Positions 1 through 8,768 of a stretch of DNA of 16,321 nucleotides are shown one piece after another. The stretch's first letter is position 1. Each line of letters begins with the position of its first letter. Under the pieces are notes generated by a model. That model ran no database searches, was not told the origin of the DNA, and saw nothing but the letters and a program-made list of their open reading frames with translations. This DNA comes from Acanthaster planci (lineage: Eukaryota > Echinodermata > Asteroidea > Valvatida > Acanthasteridae), in NCBI RefSeq assembly GCF_001949145.1, contig NW_019091360.1, positions 2,871,877 through 2,888,197 on the forward strand, given 5' to 3'. The position numbers and the translations under genes were made by a program.

Positions 1-2
1 CG

Positions 3-190
3 ACTGTGTCAGAATTAGAGGAAGCTAATACGACAACCTTGTTTGGTGACTTAATAAACGATTATATTCGAGCTTATGAGGCAGGAAAGACCTTGAACTA
101 GAAAAACTCACCAGAGAAGAGACAATTTTGAGAGAAAAATCTCAAGAAGCAGGACTTTCTACACAGCAAGAAAACATGGTTCATTTCTAA
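3..190 (+). pseudogene. 5'-truncated, frameshifted coding remnant at window edge
   Basis: An open plus-strand frame runs in from the left edge and stops at the TAG near 99-101. The next frame then stays open to a TAA at about 188-190. Both pieces have the same composition: charged, helix-prone, rich in Glu, Lys and Leu, with a LEKLTREE-like stretch in the second. They therefore look like one protein broken by a frameshift near 95-100. The fragment lies just upstream of a capsid-like remnant in the same orientation, so it is probably the 3' end of the preceding gene of the same virus-like unit. I do not recognise the protein family. There is no start codon in the window. What is seen is the frame pattern; the single-gene reading is inference. 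Confidence 0.35.
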
Positions 191-238
191 TAATGACTTT
201 ACAAAAAAGGGAATACTACTAGGGAAACACGCCACATT

Positions 239-770
239 ATGCTCAAATTTACTCAAGAAGGATTTCTAGAAGATAATTCCGACGAATGAACGAGATTAAT
301 TAGAAGCGCTCAATCTGAACCCGGAGATGCTCTTTTAGTTATGGGTTCTAATCGTTTAATCATGCAACAGCTCCACACGGGGGAAACATCAGAGAATTTT
401 CTGCAGCCTGGAGAGCGTGGTAGCATCGTTATTCCTCCGGGATTTTATGATGTCAATTGGTTCAAATTCATTTTAAATGCAATTCTGGGAGTAAGTTTTA
501 AGTGCATCGAGACTCAAATTTAGTTACAATTATGGTGACAGGCTTAAATCTTAGATTGCTGTTGGGTAAAGAAGTCCGTAAATTGCTCAATTTACCTAAA
601 CGTAGGCTAGTTCCAAATATTATTTACAAATGGAAAATAAAAGTAAAAATTTCGATGAGCTTTGGATACACTGTCGCGAGTTAACCACATCTCATACATA
701 TAATTATTATAATGGACAGACTTCAGACATGTTGTGTTCTATTACAGATCCAAGCGATATGGCAAAATAG
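239..770 (+). pseudogene. Decayed structural-type protein of a virus-like DNA element
   Basis: An ATG at 239 opens a frame that meets a TGA at 287-289 and then continues in frame to the stop at 521-523. Similarity then moves to the frame at about 502-620 (motif NLVTIMVTGLNLRLLLG) and again to the ATG frame at 630-770 (motif LWIHC, then YNYYNGQTSDML). The order IPPGFYDVN, DSNLVTI, GLNLRLLLG and LWIHC...NYYNGQTSD is what I remember for a family of uncharacterised, multi-copy invertebrate proteins. They are carried by Maverick/Polinton or adintovirus-like elements and are probably capsid-associated. At least one nonsense change and two frame shifts separate the pieces, so this is a relic. Gene 900-1706 follows in the same orientation. 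The family assignment is from memory and tentative; the broken-gene pattern is seen directly. Confidence 0.5.
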
Positions 771-899
771 CTTAAAAAACAAAAAAAATAACAAGTTTTA
801 ATTTTTCGGTGAGAAACAATAGGGGAGAATTGATTAATAACAAGGGCCCTGAAATTCTGTTTGAGTTTTAAGGCATTACTCTCTCTGCTGGTTTTTTAG
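771..899. other. AT-rich spacer between two virus-like remnants
   Basis: This stretch has stops in all plus frames and A-rich runs. It ends in a pyrimidine-rich tract (CTCTCTCTGCTGG then TTTTTTAG) directly before the open frame of the next remnant. That resembles a splice acceptor, but no matching donor was identified, and an intergenic spacer is equally likely. Confidence 0.3.
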
Positions 900-1706
900 G
901 GAAGTGAAGCAGAGTGTGAAGAAAGAGAGAGACAGGAAGAGACACCGCAAGACCAAACAAAGCTTTACAGACTGAAAAAGTTTGAAGACATCAAAGCGCA
1001 GATTTTGGCAGAAAGAGACGTGAGAGAAACCACATACAAAAAAATCAAGCGACTATTGACCGCGCTTAGCTACGTGGAATATGGAGATGAAACATTCGGT
1101 ATTACGGCAGCTGCTGTACATGTAGGCATACCCGCCATGTTGGGTGCGGCGTCGCCACGTGTGGGTTTATTGGTAGAAGGTCTTGCCATCGGTGCCTTTG
1201 TTGCATATGCTTTGTTGAAATACAGCAGTAAACAGTTGCTTAAAAAGTCGAAAAAAACACGACCAAATTGGAGTGCTGGCGACGTTAAACTAAACAAGAT
1301 TGATGATGAATATGTATCTCAAGCCATTAATAACGGTGATATTTCTCACAAAGAATTTGTGTTGGTTACTTCTGAGGTCCAAAAAGTTAACCAACTCCAA
1401 AGAAAAAATCAGATCACGAGTAGATACTAAACTCCAGAGAGATAAAAATAATCAGTCTAACGACCAAGAAGTCAAGGAACAAGAGAAAAGTTTGACAAGG
1501 AAAAAAACAGAGCTGATGGTAAACCTAATGAGTTATATGTAGCTCAAAAACGCAGAGGTTGGTCGTTTGATATCATAAAACACGTTGACGGGTTTGTCAT
1601 CAGTTACATCAAGCAACCCCAAAAACCACCTCCAAAATACGAGGTGAGTGAAGAGAAGGAGGTTGCTAATTTAAATGCTGCTGCTAGCTCCCCAATTCTC
1701 GAATAA
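900..1706 (+). pseudogene. Decayed membrane-type protein of a virus-like DNA element
   Basis: The frame is open from 900 to 1428. It starts with a highly charged segment rich in Glu, Arg and Gln, then a basic helix (ETTYKKIKRLL near 1029). A hydrophobic stretch at about 1090-1225 (GITAAAVHVGIPAMLG, then GLLVEGLAIGAFVAYALL) could form two membrane helices. After that come a Lys-rich linker and a segment with SQAINNGDISHKEF. This order matches a multi-copy uncharacterised family that I recall from virus-like elements of cnidarians and other invertebrates, whose typical motif is similar to SKALxDGxISDEEF. Homology then moves to the next frame at about 1405-1485 and back to the original frame at 1488-1706, where a basic-aromatic tail has RRGWSFDIIKHVDGF. 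Two frameshifts therefore break the C-terminal third. No ATG precedes the charged segment inside the open frame, so the true start is unknown. Confidence 0.5.
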
Positions 1707-2101
1707 ATTCCTGAGTTACTGCAAATTCTTGAGTTATTCCCCCATTTTACATTGAAACGGGGGAAATTTTTTGTTTGGGTTGGCTGGTTGTTGTGTTTTT
1801 GGTGTGAGTTTGTCAGTTTGTGAGTAAGGGTCAGGTAGCCTAGTCCTATAGATGCCCAACTCTTACTCACCAACTCACCAACAGTGATATTCTACCACAG
1901 CAACCACAGAGACCCCCACGAGGGCGCCAAAGGCGGGTGTTGGAACGAGTTTGCCGGTTTGTAGCGAGCGCAGCGAGAGAGTCCGGAGATGAAAGGGTGG
2001 TGAGTGATATTTACACCTTTTTGAAGGGGGTCGGGTAGGTACCCAGGAAAAGGCTCGGGTAGGTGCCCAACCCGGTTTTGGTCCAGAATGCCCGTAACAT
2101 A
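1707..2101. other. Non-coding G-rich spacer with inverted repeats
   Basis: No coding signal is seen. The stretch holds a C-run/G-run inverted pair (TTCCCCCATTT near 1738 with AAACGGGGGAA near 1756). A perfect 9-bp inverted repeat GTGAGTAAG / CTTACTCAC lies at 1820-1828 and 1862-1870. The flanks of the latter are also partly complementary (GTTGTTGTG-like on the left, CAGCAACCACA on the right). It could be the decayed terminal inverted-repeat zone of the virus-like unit to its left, but the arms are too diverged to prove that. Confidence 0.3.
2031..2069. repeat. Two direct copies of TCGGGTAGGTRCCCA
   Basis: TCGGGTAGGTACCCA at 2031-2045 recurs as TCGGGTAGGTGCCCA at 2055-2069. The two differ at one base and lie 24 bp apart. 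Each unit is partly self-complementary around GGTACC/GGTGCC. The function is unknown. Confidence 0.6.
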
Positions 2102-2270
2102 TATTACTAACGTAATTTTAGTTGCAGGGCAGTTTATAAGTGTTGACGCCCAAAATGCCAGTCGCTGCTGAACGTCAAGTCAACATTCTGAAAATTGATG
2201 GTCATGACTTCCAAAACCTGTTCGCATTGGCGAAGAGGCAACTAACGATAGCCGCACTAGTCTCCATGCC
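2102..2270 (+). repeat. Diverged dispersed repeat A, copy 1
   Basis: This stretch aligns with 2863-3010 in the same orientation. Shared blocks in order are TATTAC, CAGGGCAGTT, AGTGTTGACRCC, AAATGCYAGT, CTGAAAATWGATGGT, TGACTWCCAAA, GGCAACTA and a final CTAG-CTCC-CATG. The copies differ by many substitutions and short gaps. The longer copy is open as a reading frame (first ATG at 2155, stop near 2446-2448, about 98 residues) and continues into repeat B. It may therefore be the remains of a coding segment of an unrecognised transposon. The protein matches no family I know. Confidence 0.6.
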
Positions 2271-2287
2271 TAGTGGCATTACTACAA

Positions 2288-2425
2288 AATATCGTACCTT
2301 TTTAACAAGGCTAAGAACTCTTCTCCAAGATCGACAGCAAACACGTTCTGGGAGCATCCATGCAGGCAGTTCTTCTCATCAGCCTGAGGGAGAATCAAAG
2401 AAACAATCAAAACAGTTATTTAAAT
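2288..2425 (+). repeat. Diverged dispersed repeat B, copy 1
   Basis: This stretch aligns with 12405-12530. Shared blocks are TACCTYTTT, ACAAG, a GCATCCAT-containing block and a long block around GAGAATCAAAGAAACAATCA. In the corresponding frame both copies encode SHQP, two variable residues, then ESKKQS. That hints at a shared ancestral coding sequence or an exon-like piece of a repeat. Here it directly follows repeat A inside one open frame. Its function is not recognised. Confidence 0.55.
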
Positions 2426-2448
2426 TTGACAGTGGACAAGAAGTCTAA

Positions 2449-2862
2449 TTTCTTTTCACTTTCGGACAACGAGTGCAAGTGTACTGCACGCCTTTTTATA
2501 ATACACAATGCCTTAGTACATGTACATCCTGGGTATCAAGCTACTGTAGATGTAGGCTTTTAGCTCACTCTTGGTCGAAATGTCAAATCTCAAATATTCT
2601 TGTCATACAAGTCTTCAATTGTCTCTTTTCTTCAGAACATGTCTCAAGAAGCCAACTATAAAACCAAAGGATCTTGTGAACTCGTCAGGTCCTTATCAAC
2701 TCAAACTCAAAGGGTAGAGTTTGCTTGCAAAAAGCAGACATCCCAAATCTCAAGAAAGATGAAGAACCGTACACACTGAACACACTGAAAAAAATGACAA
2801 ATTCTCTTTGGAAAGGGTGAGACAAATCTGTGTACATGTAACTGAAGGTTTATTTTTGTTGT
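2449..2862. other. Unassigned non-coding stretch
   Basis: Only short open frames are present, with no recognisable motif. Two palindromic TACATGTAC-type motifs lie at about 2518-2528 and 2831-2840. I see nothing else to annotate. Confidence 0.3.
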
Positions 2863-3010
2863 TATTACAGTGTTAGTCACAGGGCAGTTAATCAGTGTTG
2901 ACACCTGAAATGCTAGTGGCTGCCCTAGTCAAAAAACTGAAAATAGATGGTCTTGACTACCAAACCTTTTGGCACTGGTCAATAGGCAACTAGCATACTA
3001 GCCTCCCATG
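2863..3010 (+). repeat. Diverged dispersed repeat A, copy 2
   Basis: This is the shorter, more decayed partner of 2102-2270, about 760 bp downstream in the same orientation. It keeps CAGGGCAGTTA, AGTGTTGACACC, GAAATGCTAGT, CTGAAAATAGATGGT and AATAGGCAACTAGCATACTAGCC-like blocks. It lacks the downstream repeat B portion and has no long open frame. Confidence 0.6.
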
Positions 3011-3814
3011 ACCAAATCTACCCATCTTGATGTTTTACTAGCAACAAGTACATCAACTAGAATTCAGTCATTGCATTTAGGGTGAAATACAAACGTGTAT
3101 GTTAGCAATTGTTGTGTTTTGAAAGAGGGTCACATTTTCTTCCGTACCTCATACAGGAAAATGTCTGTCCCTCACAACCGAATTCATCCAAAGTTTCAGC
3201 TTTCCTGTATAAAATTGATTTCATTCCTAGTAAAGTAGAGTTTGAACATTAATGTTGTAATTTACCGGTACCTTGACCAAAGTTTAGAAGGTTTCCATGT
3301 TAATGTCAGGAAATGAAAAAATGTATATTTTGTGTGGGTTATCTTGCATTTCTTCTGCTCCCCTTGTTCCAAGGATATTTTCCAACCTTATGCAACCTGA
3401 ATGGAACCATCTGTGGTATGCAATGGTGGAGGAGGTCATAATATTTACCTCACTTGCTAATCCAGTCCATTGTTTTAGGGGAACTTCCCCACAGTCCTGA
3501 CCAAGTGTTTTTAGAAACAGAATGTCACTTTCCATTGTTTGGGAGATTAATCAAATTGGAGGTTGCAGGTTGTTGGAACCTGGGAAAAATCTGCTGATCA
3601 GCAGAGTTACACAATGAACCTTCAAAGATTTGACCAATGGGGAAGCTTATATGCAAATCAAACTTTGAGGACGGTTTGGTCAAACCTCCGAAGGCCATTC
3701 TCTGAAGAGATTTGAAAGACAAGCATTGTTTATCTGCCTCTGCGGTTGAAAAAAGAGAACTGTGTTTTGTGTTTTTTACTTAACGGTTGAATATAATCCC
3801 CTAAGTTTTTTGTA
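3011..3814. other. Unassigned non-coding stretch
   Basis: No gene or known repeat is recognised. Open frames are short and overlap on both strands without conserved motifs. The only clear structure is a 16-bp perfect palindrome at 3590-3605, annotated separately. Confidence 0.3.
3590..3605. repeat. 16-bp perfect palindrome
   Basis: TCTGCTGATCAGCAGA reads the same on both strands. It lies in otherwise unremarkable DNA. It could be a dimeric protein-binding site or chance. Confidence 0.5.
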
Positions 3815-4330
3815 AAACATAATTGCCTTGTCAAGTGCCGATTGTAGCCCCCGATCCCACCGCCTTGAGCTTGTTAGTTTCGGTGGCCCAAACACGGATA
3901 GTTGTAAACAAGGTGTGCTGCATCAATCAAGGGGACAGAAATAATCAGCCAATGACAATACCACATGTATTCCATCCGGGGATTTACTGCTTCATTGGCT
4001 TGCCTTTTATGGAAGATGGGGGTGTGTTTATTTGGTGAAATCGAACAGTGGTTAATGCGCACGCAGCCTGTGGGCCCCATCTCGAATGCGCATGTTGCCT
4101 ACTTGATTCTGACTAGACTTTATTACAAGTCTCTTACGTGTAGAAGGAAAACGACGCTCCGATTGGGGTTTGCAGCTTTCGCGTGGGGCTGCGGCATGCA
4201 GACTTGGACTACAGCAAAATACATGTACATGTATGAAGAGATATAACGTGTTGAAGCAAGTCTAGAGTGGCAAGCCGTGTGCTTTGTTTTGGCGGTCGAT
4301 GGACCAAGCTATGTGGCTGCCTAAAGTCAG
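3815..4330 (+). promoter_or_regulatory. Possible animal promoter-like region (weak)
   Basis: This segment has more CpG than its neighbours. It carries several CCAAT-type boxes on either strand (GCCAATGAC near 3949, CATTGGC near 3994, CGATTGGGG near 4158). It also has an NRF-1-like ATGCGCAT near 4086, preceded by ATGCGCACGC near 4055. In animal genomes such clusters often mark housekeeping promoters. No TATA box and no downstream exon could be identified, so this is a composition-based suggestion. The open frame over 3965-4246 has no recognisable domain. Confidence 0.2.
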
Positions 4331-5814
4331 ACATGAGCAGTGTTCTAGCTAGGACTATTTTAGTGCCGGGTAAATTTTTGGATTGTGAAGCATAGTGAGC
4401 GCAGTTCTCAATGCTTTCTAATGCTTGAAATACTTTCGAATTGGTACGTTTATCAGAGATGCCAAATTTTCAAAATGAAAAAGTATAAACCTATAGCACT
4501 TCCAGTTCTGGTTTCCCGACCGACTTTGTTTTTTGGGCATGACCCTAGAACTTTCATCGGCAAATTAGAAAAAAAAAGTTTAAAAAAATCCTGTCATCTT
4601 TTCTTTCAAAACCAACACCTGTCAACAACTTCTCTTCATGTCAAAACACTTGTATTTACCTGACTAGCATTTGTGTAAGTGTGAATTGTAATTTATTGTT
4701 GATTTATATTTTCACATTAACTCTGGTAAGTTTTTGTTTTGATCATTTTTGGGCAATTTTTGGCAATTTTCGTCCCATTCAATCAGCAGTGCACAAAACA
4801 ATTGTCAAAGAATCCTTACCTACATGTATACCGACCCTATTGAATCGGAAGCAGCGCTATATTTTCTTGGCCTAACTAATGTGCTTCTTGGTGTCGTACA
4901 GTAAGATCCAGCGTGGGCAATGTTTACCATGTTTACATGTGTTGCAAAACACGTAAGCTTCTCCATGACAAGACTCTGCAATAAAGGCCCATTTTTGTGG
5001 TGTATTCATCCCTGAACTTCTGCTCACTTGTTGCCACGGTGCAAAACAAGTCCAAGAATCAAATCCTCCACAGTCCTCCACTCTGCGGTCAACTTTAGCA
5101 CTATAATAATGTTCTACACATGTGTGTATTCAAGATATTGGTACATGTACATGTACAATGCACACAATCACGTCGCAATCCTGCCTATTTGCCCCCAGTT
5201 CATCATAGCGTTAATTGGGGCAAACGGATGATTCAACCACGCTGGTTTCTACCGCTACTCACTCAGCTTGTATGCACAAACTGCAGGATGCCAGTGACAC
5301 ATTTCTGACGCACGCAATTAAAAGGCCGGCTTCGTGCTAACAGTAGCTTGTATGGTTTTGTACGTTCGAGTTGGATATCATAAAAATCTTGGTCTGGATC
5401 GTAAACGGACTAAACAAACTGTACGAATTAGGCCTAAGTCGCACAAGTTGGCATCTCTGCATTTTCAGCAATATTTCAGTTCTTTTTTTCTAATATCTGT
5501 GCCAGGCGGCACAGCCAATTTGAACCTTAGAGCTGGGCGGAAATTTGTAGTACTGGGTGGTGCCGCCCAGCGCTGCCCACCGTGGCTAGACACGAGCTCT
5601 TATTCCTTCATGAGTCAGATAAGTTTCCAGAAGTTCATGCAATTAGACATAGACAAACACATTTTATTGCCAACTTCGCAAATTCAATGATTTTACAAGG
5701 ACACAATAATGGCAGGCACAGAAAACCTCGGAACCGGGTATTTATGGGGAACCAGAACCGGTTCCGTAAACGATTGAACCGCCCAAGCTTACATCGCACT
5801 GGTGTGGTCCTTCT
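4331..5814. other. Unassigned stretch, probably old repeats
   Basis: No gene is recognised. A GC-rich patch at 5500-5590 contains GCCAGGCGGC and GTGCCGCCCAGCG, partly complementary to each other. A TCTAGCTAGG motif near 4343 and its approximate reverse complement near 5584 could be edges of an old insertion, but the similarity is too short to call. ACATGTACATGT-type motifs occur at about 4209-4222 and 5143-5156. Open frames here are short or run into the tandem repeat. Confidence 0.25.
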
Positions 5815-5989
5815 GTCGACCCATCAATTTGGTCCGTCTGTCGACCCATCAATTTGGTCCGTCTGTCGACCCATCACATTGGTCCGTCTGTCGACCCATC
5901 ACATTGGTCCGTCTGTCGACCCATCACATTGGTCCGTCTGTCGACCCATCACATTGGTCCGTCTGTCGACCCATCACATTGGTCCGTCC
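5815..5989 (+). repeat. Minisatellite: seven 25-bp tandem copies
   Basis: The unit starts GTCGACCCATCA and ends TTGGTCCGTCT. Copies begin at 5815, 5840, 5865, 5890, 5915, 5940 and 5965. The first two have CAATTT where the last five have CACATT; otherwise they are nearly identical. A degenerate part-copy (TGGTCCTTCT) precedes the array. Each unit contains the palindrome GTCGAC. Because 25 leaves remainder 1 on division by 3, every plus-strand frame reads the same cyclic 25-residue peptide without a stop. That fully explains the two long overlapping open frames here, so no gene is called. Confidence 0.95.
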
Positions 5990-6190
5990 ACCCATAGACC
6001 ATCCAATCAGTCCATCAAGTTGTCCGTCAGTTATCAATCTGTCAACCCTATTTTGATGAAGAGAGCTATCAATAAAGATTTTGTCAGTTGTAGAGGAAAC
6101 GACAGAGACAGTGTCTTCATCCGTTAATTACGGTCGGATAATACGATATTAAAGTGGTCAATTTTTTTTATGTTATCACCAACACTAGCC

Positions 6191-6247
6191 AGGATCAGTT
6201 ATCAGCACAATCACAATATCTGATTGTGCTACCAGTGGATCCTGTGG
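6191..6247. repeat. Imperfect long hairpin with perfect 10-bp core
   Basis: AGCACAATCA at 6204-6213 pairs perfectly with TGATTGTGCT at 6221-6230 across a 7-nt loop. The pairing continues imperfectly outward, with AGGATC near 6191 against GGATCCT near 6237. No poly-T follows directly. It may be a tiny fold-back element. Confidence 0.65.
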
Positions 6248-6394
6248 GAAATCTTAAATTACAAATGTATCTGCCCTTGTTCAAAGCAATTTTACACAGC
6301 CCTGAATTTGAAAAGGTGATTAGGTGATGGTGGAATTATCAACAAATCATGCAGTAAGATCAACAGATCAATAGTACAATTGACAGATCACAAC

Positions 6395-6441
6395 TGTAGA
6401 TTCATAATGAATCTACATGTACATTTATTGTAGATTCATAA
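6395..6441. repeat. 23-bp palindrome plus direct copy of one arm
   Basis: TGTAGATTCAT at 6395-6405 and ATGAATCTACA at 6407-6417 form perfect 11-bp arms around a single A. A direct copy of the left arm, TGTAGATTCATAA, recurs at 6429-6441. An ACATGTACAT motif lies between the two copies. Confidence 0.7.
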
Positions 6442-6929
6442 CGATGAGGAAGTTACCCTTGTGTTCCGCCCCTCCTGTTTTGGTCAAAGTACATGTACAG
6501 GTAGTTGTGACCAGAGGGTTGGGGTAGAGCTTATTACAGCTTTAGCGCTGTGACACTGATTCTACTGGGCCTCGTAACAGGCACTGTGGGTAACTTGAAG
6601 GGATACCAAAAATGCCCACACTTTGGCCTTTTTGAGTATGTCGATATTTCACGTAGCCAAAACCCGTGCACAGGTTAATGGAACAAAGGAGTGCACTCAG
6701 GCAAAGGGTAGCAGCAAGAGCATCATAGACTCGAGACTCCATGTTAGTGTAACAATGGGAACTAATTTAAGTCAGAGAATGGACTCGGATCTGTAGATTC
6801 GTGCCAGCATGCCTGCATTTGCCAGCAACCCGCAGGCGAACAAAAACAGCCAAAACTCCCAGTAGTTACGATCTCCACCGTCCCCTTGACAAACCTCCCT
6901 GTGGTTCTGCAACAAATTGCATATGCTGC

Positions 6930-8267
6930 CTTGCCCACATCACCATACACCTCGAAAAACTTATAGCATGGCTCGACACATACCCGCTCACTGAGGCAGC
7001 TACTACTCTCTGTGTGGGGTTTTTCAGGTCCCCGCACACCTAGGGTGGCTAGCAACCTACCATCCATCAGGAAAAATCCAGCGCTAGCTTTGGACTGCTC
7101 TCCCATTGCTAACCTTCGAATTTCCCCCATAGGGCTTATCCCAAAGGCAGACCCGGGTTGCGTTAGGTTAATTCACCACCTTTTCTGATTTAGACTCAGT
7201 TAACGACATGATTGATAGAGACCTCTGTTCGGTCCAGTACTTGAACTTTGATGACGCCATCAGCTTGGTGGTTGGATGTGGCAAAGGTATTCTAATGGCC
7301 AAAGCTGACATCAAGTCTGCCTCGTGCCTTTCATCCACCCAGATGATTTTTGCCTCCTTGGTATTCGTATTGGGGATAGCACTTACATGTACATGTATAC
7401 TGGTGAGGCATTCATTGCCCATGGGAGCAGCATGTGCCCCCGCCTATTTTGAAAACTTCTCCACATACAGTATATTGAATGGGCTGAGCGCAAGCAGTCA
7501 GGATCCGCTCATCTTTGCCACTATGTGGATGATTTTTTCATGGTGGGTAGTCCAGAAAAGAAAGGGTCTTCAGCCTGCCTCATTATTTCGCACTGCCTTA
7601 AATTGCAGAGGCACTGCGTGCACCCAAACTATCTCTTACAACCATTCAATCACTCATTGGACCACTATTCTTTGTGTGCCTGGGCGAGCCTTCCTCAGGA
7701 GACTTATCGACACCACATCGGGGACAAAGCAACCGTGGCACAGAATCAAACTCACCTTGGGAGCCAAGGAAGACCTGCTTACAGTACATGGCAGGTCTTC
7801 CTCCAGAATTTCAATGGCACCACCATATTCCCTGATCAGTATTAATGAATATCTTCAACTCTTTACCGATGCTAGCAGGGGAACAGGTTTTGGGGGTTCT
7901 TCCAGGGCAGGTGGTTCCGTGGTACGTGGCCCCAATTCATACGGTGTACATGTACATGACTCTAAACTTTCCATTGCCTGGTTGGAGTTTTTCCCCGTCG
8001 TAGCAGCCCTCGCTTGTGAGGAAAAAGTCTGTCGGCAAAGAGAGTGTTAAGCCGTCCTCTAAGTGCCCTCGAGTAATGAGATTAGTTAGATTCTTTGTTT
8101 TGCAGTGTTTATGAGTCAATGTCCAGTTCAAAGCCCCACATATCCCAGGAACCCACAATAACATAGCAGATGTGCTCTCTTGTTCACAGATGCACAGATT
8201 CTGACTTCTGGCTCCACTGGCTGCCCCCTAAGGGATGGAGGTCCCGGAATTTCTTTGGAAGATCTAA
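6930..8267 (+). pseudogene. Reverse transcriptase-RNase H, multiply frameshifted
   Basis: Homology hops between frames. The blocks are: LIAWLDTYP at 6951-7025; GPRTPRVASNLPSIR through LRISPIGLIPKADPG to VRLIHHL at 7027-7180; SDLDSVND to LMAKADIKSA at 7184-7321; IHPDDFCLLGIRIGD near 7327-7383; LPMGAACAP and FENFST at about 7415-7470; and the catalytic YVDD box at 7522-7533. The motif A Asp is in AKADIKSA (codon 7307-7309). GRAFLRRLID at 7682-7711 marks the connection region. RNase H begins with LQLFTDAS at 7853, whose catalytic Asp codon is 7868-7870. It continues to WLEFFP near 7980, then to VMRLVRFFVLQCL at 8073-8111, a stop at 8112-8114, and HIPGTHNNIADVLS at 8139-8180. At least six frame changes and one in-frame stop break it. 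The enzyme would have copied element RNA into DNA. Overlapping minus-strand open frames are shadows. Confidence 0.85.
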
Positions 8268-8304
8268 GTGCACAAAAACATCACCTTTTCGGGTCGTCTT
8301 TCTC

Positions 8305-8342
8305 AAGTAATCAAAACCAATCAAAAGTAATCAAAATCAATA
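8305..8342 (+). repeat. 20-bp-period direct repeat at a domain deletion
   Basis: AAGTAATCAAAACCAATC at 8305-8322 is followed 20 bp later by AAGTAATCAAAATCAATA at 8325-8342. It lies exactly where the N-terminal core-binding domain of the recombinase should be. Only about 70 bp separate the RNase H tail from the WPDPT motif, instead of the 250 or more bp expected for the family. It may mark the deletion or repair junction. Confidence 0.6.
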
Positions 8343-8768
8343 GTTGGCCAGACCCTACTCTTTCCGTTCTCATCCAAAAATGAAAGAAGGCTATCGCCGG
8401 CTCGGGCCTCGCCCGGATTCCAAACGCCCAATCACTACCGATCTGCTCGCCAAATTATGCGACATTATACCAGCCATCACCTCCTCTGACCTTGAAGCCA
8501 ATCTGTTCTGTGCAGCGTTCTCGCTAGCCTTCTTTGGCTGCCTACGTGTTGGGGAATTCACTGGCCCTGACAGATCTTGCGACACTTCCAAGATTTTAAC
8601 TGTCTGCAATATGTTTTGGTCAAAGGCCCTCCAGAACATGTAAGCAGCTTACATGTAAGCCACAGCAACCGCTCAGCATTAGTCCCGTAGCCCGCGTTTC
8701 CAGCCCCTCTCTTCAGGGCCCCTTTTCCTTCACAGTAAAGACATCCAACTGACCATGTACAGTACATA

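Larger units (their letters stand above)
5990..6800. other. Unassigned stretch upstream of the retrotransposon
   Basis: Degenerate traces of the 25-bp unit (CCATC, GTCCGTC) fade out by about 6050. Two strong hairpins lie at 6191-6247 and 6395-6417. A gag-like gene would be expected upstream of the reverse transcriptase in this class of element. I see no zinc knuckle or other gag motif here, so it is either lost or too decayed to recognise. Confidence 0.3.

Noticed and set aside
287-289. In-frame TGA as a possible reassigned codon
   Set aside because: Frameshifts in the same gene and its neighbours show ordinary decay; no other evidence supports recoding.
5582-6127. Overlapping plus-strand ORFs of 181 and 84 residues rich in Ser, Pro, His and Trp
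   Set aside because: They are produced by the 25-bp tandem repeat, which is open in every plus frame; no conserved domain lies outside the array.
6762-7130. 122-residue minus-strand ORF
   Set aside because: It is antisense to the N-terminal reverse transcriptase region, where the plus strand has clear family motifs; it has no motif of its own.
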